Below are positions 60,322 to 64,000 of a DNA stretch of 64,000 nt, piece after piece. The first letter of the stretch is position 1. Each line of letters starts with the position of its first letter. The position numbers were made by a program, and so were the translations under genes. Source of the stretch: Luteolibacter sp. LG18. Its GTDB lineage: Bacteria > Verrucomicrobiota > Verrucomicrobiia > Verrucomicrobiales > Akkermansiaceae. The stretch is taken from NCBI RefSeq assembly GCF_036322585.1, contig NZ_AP024600.1, positions 1,426,001 through 1,490,000 on the forward strand. Direction: 5' to 3'. The notes beneath the pieces are model-generated. The model ran no database searches. It saw only the letters and a list, made by a program, of their open reading frames with translations, and was not told the origin of the DNA.

Positions 60322-61907
60322 ACATGCCGCGTCCGTTTACCCGCCATCTTCTCCGCCTGTCGCTGCTGGTGCTGGCGGGATATACCCACGCGGTGGAGCC
60401 CGCGCGGCCGACATCCCGTGAGACCGCCTTCCTCGCCGAATACGAAGCGGCGCCGCCGGAGCAAAAACCGAGGGTGGCCCAAGAGGTGGCGCTGAAGTGG
60501 GCGGACACCGATATGGAAGCGGCGGTTGCCTGGGTCCGCACGCTCGACAAGAACCTCCAGAGCGAGATTGCGGATCACCTCATCGAACACGCGCCGTTCG
60601 ACGATCCAGGACCGCTCCTACGGTTCCTCAACACGTTTCCCGCAACACCGTCCACCCGCCCCAGGGTCCCGCCGGAAAGGAAACTGGATGGAGCTTTCCG
60701 GAAACTGGCGACAACCCATTTCGAACTGGCAGTAAAGGGGGCGCTAGCGCTCCCGGACCAAGAGCTGGCCGCCGATTACCTGGTGCGGACGCTTTACCTG
60801 TGGAGCGGGCAGATGAGTCTGCCGTGGGAAAGCATCGGGTCCTATCCCCGGATCACCGAGCCCGCGCGGCGGCAGCAGATCGCCACCGCGCTGGGGGCGG
60901 CCATTGGGGGGCAGTCCCATCAGGAAGCAGCCCCGATAGCGGCACGTTTCGCCACAGCTGAGGAACGCGGAGCTTTCTTGGCGGGCTTTGCCAAAGGCCG
61001 GGCGGAGAGCGATCCGGAAGCCGCGCTGGCGGCCCTGATGCAGGATCCAGCCAACCGGGCGACGAATTCGAGAGAGCTGCTGTCGACCGTGGCGCGGGTG
61101 GCGGCACGCGATCTGGACCGCGCGATCCAAATCATCCTGACCTCCGAGGCGGGGACGGGCCGGGACGCCCTGGTGACCCAGGCGCTCAGCGCCGCCGCCA
61201 CCACCGATCCAGCGAAAGCCGCCGCCTTTCTGGCCGCCATGTCTCCCTCCCAGGAGGCGAGCCGCGCCTTGTGGGTGCGGACCCTGGCCTCGGAATGGAT
61301 GCGGTGGGACCGGAAGGCCGCCTGGCAATGGGCATCGCAATTGAAAGGGAACGACCGCTTCGCGGCCTTGGTTCCGTTCATCCGGGAGCAGGGACCGGTT
61401 CCGGCGGACCTGGCCGCCACCGTCACAGCTCTCATCAAGGAAAAGCCGGATGCTTCCGAACTGGCGACCGCCATTTCATCAATGGTCCAGCGCTGGGTGG
61501 AAGCCGATCGCACGGCGGCCTTGGCTTGGATCGCAACCCTGTCGACAGGGGCCGTGAAGGACGCTGCCGCGAAGAGCGCGGTGGAAGCCATTTGCAGAGT
61601 CGATCAGGATCCGTTCGCCGTGGATCGCTGGTTGCGGGCGCTGCCTGCGGGTGCGGACCGTGACCGGCTGCTCCATCGAGTGATCACGGAGGCCCAGCGA
61701 TGGGACATGCCGACATGCCTAGCGTGGGCACGATTACAGTCTCCGGACTCAGGCACGCGATCGGACGACCTCCGGTGGGCAGCCCGCGTATGGAGGGGGC
61801 AGGATCATACGGGATTCCGGGCGGCCATGTTGGCACAGGATCTTACACTGGAAGACCGGAAGCTGGTGTTGTCTCCGGGACGGAGCGGGGTGGAACCACC
61901 CCGGTGA
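60318..61907 (+). CDS. Secreted helical-repeat protein (2), unknown function
   Basis: This 529-residue paralogue of the upstream gene has the start overlapping its stop (ATGA). Signal peptide: HLLRLSLLVLAGYTHA. Repeating units include DTDMEAAVAWVRTLD, DPEAALAALMQ, DPAKAAAFLAAM, DRKAAWQWASQL and DRTAALAWIATL. The pair probably forms a tandem duplication in one operon. Such proteins are common in Verrucomicrobiota genomes with no assigned role; an envelope scaffold is a guess. Confidence 0.75.
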   Translation: MNMPRPFTRHLLRLSLLVLAGYTHAVEPARPTSRETAFLAEYEAAPPEQKPRVAQEVALKWADTDMEAAVAWVRTLDKNLQSEIADHLIEHAPFDDPGPLLRFLNTFPATPSTRPRVPPERKLDGAFRKLATTHFELAVKGALALPDQELAADYLVRTLYLWSGQMSLPWESIGSYPRITEPARRQQIATALGAAIGGQSHQEAAPIAARFATAEERGAFLAGFAKGRAESDPEAALAALMQDPANRATNSRELLSTVARVAARDLDRAIQIILTSEAGTGRDALVTQALSAAATTDPAKAAAFLAAMSPSQEASRALWVRTLASEWMRWDRKAAWQWASQLKGNDRFAALVPFIREQGPVPADLAATVTALIKEKPDASELATAISSMVQRWVEADRTAALAWIATLSTGAVKDAAAKSAVEAICRVDQDPFAVDRWLRALPAGADRDRLLHRVITEAQRWDMPTCLAWARLQSPDSGTRSDDLRWAARVWRGQDHTGFRAAMLAQDLTLEDRKLVLSPGRSGVEPPR

Positions 61908-61990
61908 AAGGCCGTGCACGGAACTCCCCCCGGGCGCCGTGTAAAATGCAATGTACTTCCCTGCGCCCGGGCCTCTGCTAGGAAGGCGGC

Positions 61991-62539
61991 GTGACCCATG
62001 AGCAACGCGCCGGTTTCGCCCGGACCCTTTTCACCTGGACCCTCCTCATTCTGGCGGTGGTGGCCGCGTTTTGGTTCTTCTCCGGCAAGAAGGAGACCAA
62101 GCCCGAGCCAAATGCCGTGGTGAAGGGCCTGGACCCGGATGCCATGAAGAAGGCCCAGGCCGCGGCCAACTGCCTGACGGTCATCCACCACTTCATGCCG
62201 GGCAACGTCGACTGCGAGAAGCTGGCCAAGGCCATGGAGCACCTCGACGCCCAGTTCGGCGACGACGTGAAGTTCCACACCCTCGACGCGAAAAAATACC
62301 CCGAAGCCTCGAAGCAGGAGGGCGCGAAGCAGTATCCGCACCTCGACATCTTCTTCGAAAACCAGAAGGTCTTCACCCACGAGGGCCCGATGACCGAGGC
62401 CGAGCTGCGGGCGAAGCTCGAGGAACTCATCCGCGGCCTGGTGAAGCGCACCCACAAGGGCTGGCTGCCCACCGTCAACGGCATGCAGCCGAACAAGGGC
62501 CAGAGCGTGATCCCGATCGACCCACCGGACAAGCGGTGA
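61991..62539 (+). CDS. Membrane-anchored thioredoxin-fold protein without CXXC
   Basis: This 182-residue protein starts with GTG 61991, after GGAAGG at 61981-61986. An N-terminal helix (FTWTLLILAVVAAFWFF) anchors it, and residues 55-150 look like a thioredoxin fold (DVKFHTLDAKKYPEAS, YPHLDIFFENQKVF). The usual CXXC site is missing; two cysteines (NCLTV and DCEKL) are 14 apart. It may be a redox-inactive or single-thiol periplasmic protein. No function is assigned. Confidence 0.65.
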   Translation: MTHEQRAGFARTLFTWTLLILAVVAAFWFFSGKKETKPEPNAVVKGLDPDAMKKAQAAANCLTVIHHFMPGNVDCEKLAKAMEHLDAQFGDDVKFHTLDAKKYPEASKQEGAKQYPHLDIFFENQKVFTHEGPMTEAELRAKLEELIRGLVKRTHKGWLPTVNGMQPNKGQSVIPIDPPDKR

Positions 62540-62591
62540 GAGGGCTGCCCGCCTGGCATTTTTCGGTGTTTATTTCACACCAGAAACCCCC

Positions 62592-62620
62592 TTGTCCTCC
62601 ACTCACCACGTGGGTATAGT
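62592..62620 (+). promoter_or_regulatory. Promoter of the toxin-antitoxin pair
   Basis: TTGTCC (62592-62597) and TATAGT (62615-62620) are spaced by 17 bp. The predicted transcript start is about 62627, one base before the antitoxin ATG at 62628, so the mRNA would be leaderless. The dyad CCACGTGG inside the spacer is a possible operator for autoregulation. Confidence 0.55.
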
Positions 62621-62627
62621 CAGCGCC

Positions 62628-62951
62628 ATGAAACCGGTGAAAGCCACCCGCAAGCCAGGACGGCCGCCCTCCAGCAAGGCCGCTCCCACCGTGCGGATCA
62701 GCCCACATTTTCCGGAGGCTTTGGCCGAGCGGGTGCGGCAGGCGTCCGCGCTGCGCGGACTTTCAGTGGTCTCGTTCGTCATGGAAGCCGCGCGTCGCGA
62801 AGCCGAACGCGTGATCGAAGAAGAAGGTCGCTTGCGGTTCACCGAGGAGGAAACCCGCACCCTTGCCACGCTGCTGGCCCGTCCTCCGAAAGCAAACGCC
62901 GCCGCCCGCAAGGCGGCCACCCGAGCCGCCGGTGTCGAAATTCGCTCTTGA
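62628..62951 (+). CDS. DUF1778 (TacA-type) antitoxin
   Basis: This 107-residue protein has a basic N-terminus (VKATRKPGRPPSSKA), a ribbon-helix-helix-like domain (TVRISPHFPEALAERVRQASALRG, SVVSFVMEAARREAE), and a C-terminal tail (TEEETRTLATLLARPP) typical of the toxin-neutralising part. It overlaps the GNAT gene by 20 bp. RHH antitoxins of this type bind their own promoter and hold the acetyltransferase toxin inactive. Confidence 0.88.
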   Translation: MKPVKATRKPGRPPSSKAAPTVRISPHFPEALAERVRQASALRGLSVVSFVMEAARREAERVIEEEGRLRFTEEETRTLATLLARPPKANAAARKAATRAAGVEIRS

Positions 62952-63429
62952 GCGCTTGGATACCAGCCATGACCGCCGGGAATTCTCCAGCGGCTTGGAA
63001 ACGGTGGACCGCTACCTGAAGGAAACCGCACGCGGGCACACGGAAAAGGGCGTCGCCATCACGCGGGTGCTGGTCGATCATCAGGCCGTCGCCCCGAAGA
63101 AAATCCTCGGCTACTTCACGCTGACTCCCTGCATGGCCACGGCAGCCTCCTGGGAGGGTTCTCCCAAAGGGCTGCCGAAATCTCCGGTCGGCATGGTCCT
63201 GCTGGGGCGGCTGGCGGTGGATTCCACCACGCAGGGACAGGGCCTCGGCGGCACGTTGCTGGCGCTTGCCAGGCAGATCGCCCATGATTCGCTGGCCGCC
63301 ACTGGCGGGATCGGAATGGTGGTCGATGCAGCTGGCGAGGAAATCGTCGCCTTCTACACGCACCATGGCTTCCGGCGAACCGCCCCGGACTCGCTGCGTC
63401 TTTTTCTGCCGACCGCCGCGTTGGTCTGA
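62932..63429 (+). CDS. GNAT-family toxin (TacT-type)
   Basis: This 165-residue N-acetyltransferase begins at GTG 62932 inside the antitoxin gene. The opening LERLDTSHDRREFSSGLETVDRYLKETARGH matches TacT-like proteins that acetylate aminoacyl-tRNA and stop translation. Acetyl-CoA binding is shown by GRLAVDSTTQGQGLGGTLL, and the C-terminal strand has AFYTHHGFRR. The pairing with a DUF1778 antitoxin gives the assignment strong support; the tRNA target is not known. Confidence 0.9.
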   Translation: MSKFALERLDTSHDRREFSSGLETVDRYLKETARGHTEKGVAITRVLVDHQAVAPKKILGYFTLTPCMATAASWEGSPKGLPKSPVGMVLLGRLAVDSTTQGQGLGGTLLALARQIAHDSLAATGGIGMVVDAAGEEIVAFYTHHGFRRTAPDSLRLFLPTAALV

Positions 63430-63528
63430 AACCCGGGATTCACCCCCTTCCCGAAACCCCACCCCCCGGTTTGACAACCGGGCATCGCCCCCCCAACCTC
63501 CCGCCGAACTCCAATTCCTGCAATCCCC

Positions 63529-64000
63529 ATGGCATACGATCTCATCGTCATCGGTGGCGGCCCGGCCGGCTATGTCGCCGCCATCCGCGCCGCCCAACTC
63601 GGTAAAAAAGTCGCCTGCGTCGAGGCGGACCGCGCCGGCGGCACCTGCCTCAACTGGGGCTGCATCCCGACCAAGGCCCTCCTCAAGAACGCCGAGCTCT
63701 ACCAGACGCTCACCAAGAAGGCGACCGAGTTCGGCCTGAAGTTCGACAACCTCACCTACGACTGGTCCGCCGTCGTCGGCCGCTCCCGCAAGGTGTCCGA
63801 CAAGCTCGCCGGTGGCATCGAGTTCCTCTTCAAGAAGAACAAGGTCGACTACGTGCGCGGCCTCGGCTCGATCGAAGGCCAGGGCAAGGTCGGCGTCACC
63901 GCCGCGGACGGCACCAAGTCCGTGCTGGAAGCGAAGAACGTCATCATCGCCACCGGCGCGAAGTCCCGCCCGCTGCCGCCGCTGCCCTTCAACGGCACCA
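63529..64000 (+). CDS. lpd: Dihydrolipoamide dehydrogenase, 3' end beyond window
   Basis: The first 157 codons of an E3-type flavoprotein of 2-oxoacid dehydrogenase complexes are visible. The FAD Rossmann motif is VIGGGPAGYVAAIRAAQLG and the redox disulfide is GGTCLNWGCIPTKALL. IATGAKSRPLPPLP marks the end of the FAD part. The frame runs off the window. Glutathione reductase-like relatives share this fold; the CLNWGC spacing favours dihydrolipoamide dehydrogenase. Confidence 0.92.
   Translation, partial: MAYDLIVIGGGPAGYVAAIRAAQLGKKVACVEADRAGGTCLNWGCIPTKALLKNAELYQTLTKKATEFGLKFDNLTYDWSAVVGRSRKVSDKLAGGIEFLFKKNKVDYVRGLGSIEGQGKVGVTAADGTKSVLEAKNVIIATGAKSRPLPPLPFNGT

Overview
The window is high-GC, densely coding DNA from a single bacterial chromosome. 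The gene set points to Verrucomicrobiota, probably Verrucomicrobiales near Luteolibacter or Haloferula; this is inferred from gene content, with no rRNA to confirm it. The pointers are a PEP-CTERM exported protein, a giant secreted protein with LamG and autotransporter-type beta repeats, DPDGDG-type calcium motifs, an ECF sigma/FecR pair, LL-diaminopimelate aminotransferase, a double-length UvrA, a GH127 glycosidase and several Ser/Thr kinases. Many starts lack a clear Shine-Dalgarno sequence, and tight 1-4 bp gene overlaps are common.

Layout. 1-3.1 kb: katA (cut by the window edge) diverges from oxyR, followed by a palindromic repeat and a Coq4-like gene. 3.2-19.5 kb: housekeeping and accessory genes, including a SWIM/SNF2 helicase, an AAA ATPase with an acyltransferase-like protein, hexose-6-phosphate mutarotase, MgtE and CorC-type ion transport proteins around a secreted trypsin-like protease, an ankyrin/L,D-transpeptidase lipoprotein, dapL and an ECF sigma/FecR pair. 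19.5-26.3 kb: the highlight, a sulfur-metabolism locus built around a family 2A encapsulin shell. Its order is serine acetyltransferase, encapsulin, cysteine desulfurase with a long disordered N-terminal cargo domain, membrane-anchored rhodanese, a second serine acetyltransferase and cysteine synthase. A partly deleted cysK copy and a PEP-CTERM gene follow. 27.8-32.2 kb: six small membrane proteins of one apparent paralogous family surround a Tes/MJ0619-like radical SAM enzyme and an Lgt-like protein. 32.4-45.2 kb: double UvrA, two Ser/Thr kinases flanking a truncated hemoglobin, two divergent CPBP proteases and thiL. 45.5-47.4 kb: GH127. 47.6-54.1 kb: an NAD metabolism cluster (NrtR-like regulator, pncB, nadE, a crystallin J1-like protein, KptA and pncA) interrupted by a REP-flanked Y1 transposase. 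54.2-64 kb: a giant secreted metalloprotease, two tandem secreted repeat proteins, a thioredoxin-fold protein, a TacA/TacT-type toxin-antitoxin pair and the start of lpd.

How the genes work together. The encapsulin locus has the parts to make O-acetylserine (two SATs), convert it to cysteine (CysK), strip sulfur from cysteine inside a protein shell (desulfurase) and handle sulfane sulfur at the membrane (rhodanese). It resembles the srpG/srpH/srpI sulfur-responsive system of Synechococcus with extra parts. The NAD cluster combines salvage (PncA, PncB), final synthesis (NadE), regulation (NrtR) and an NAD-consuming RNA repair enzyme (KptA). Mobile or repetitive DNA occurs as a two-copy palindromic repeat (about 2.5 and 32.3 kb), a small element with perfect 36-bp inverted ends (47.4 kb) and the REP-flanked transposase (52.1-52.8 kb). 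I saw no tRNA, rRNA, CRISPR array or prophage.
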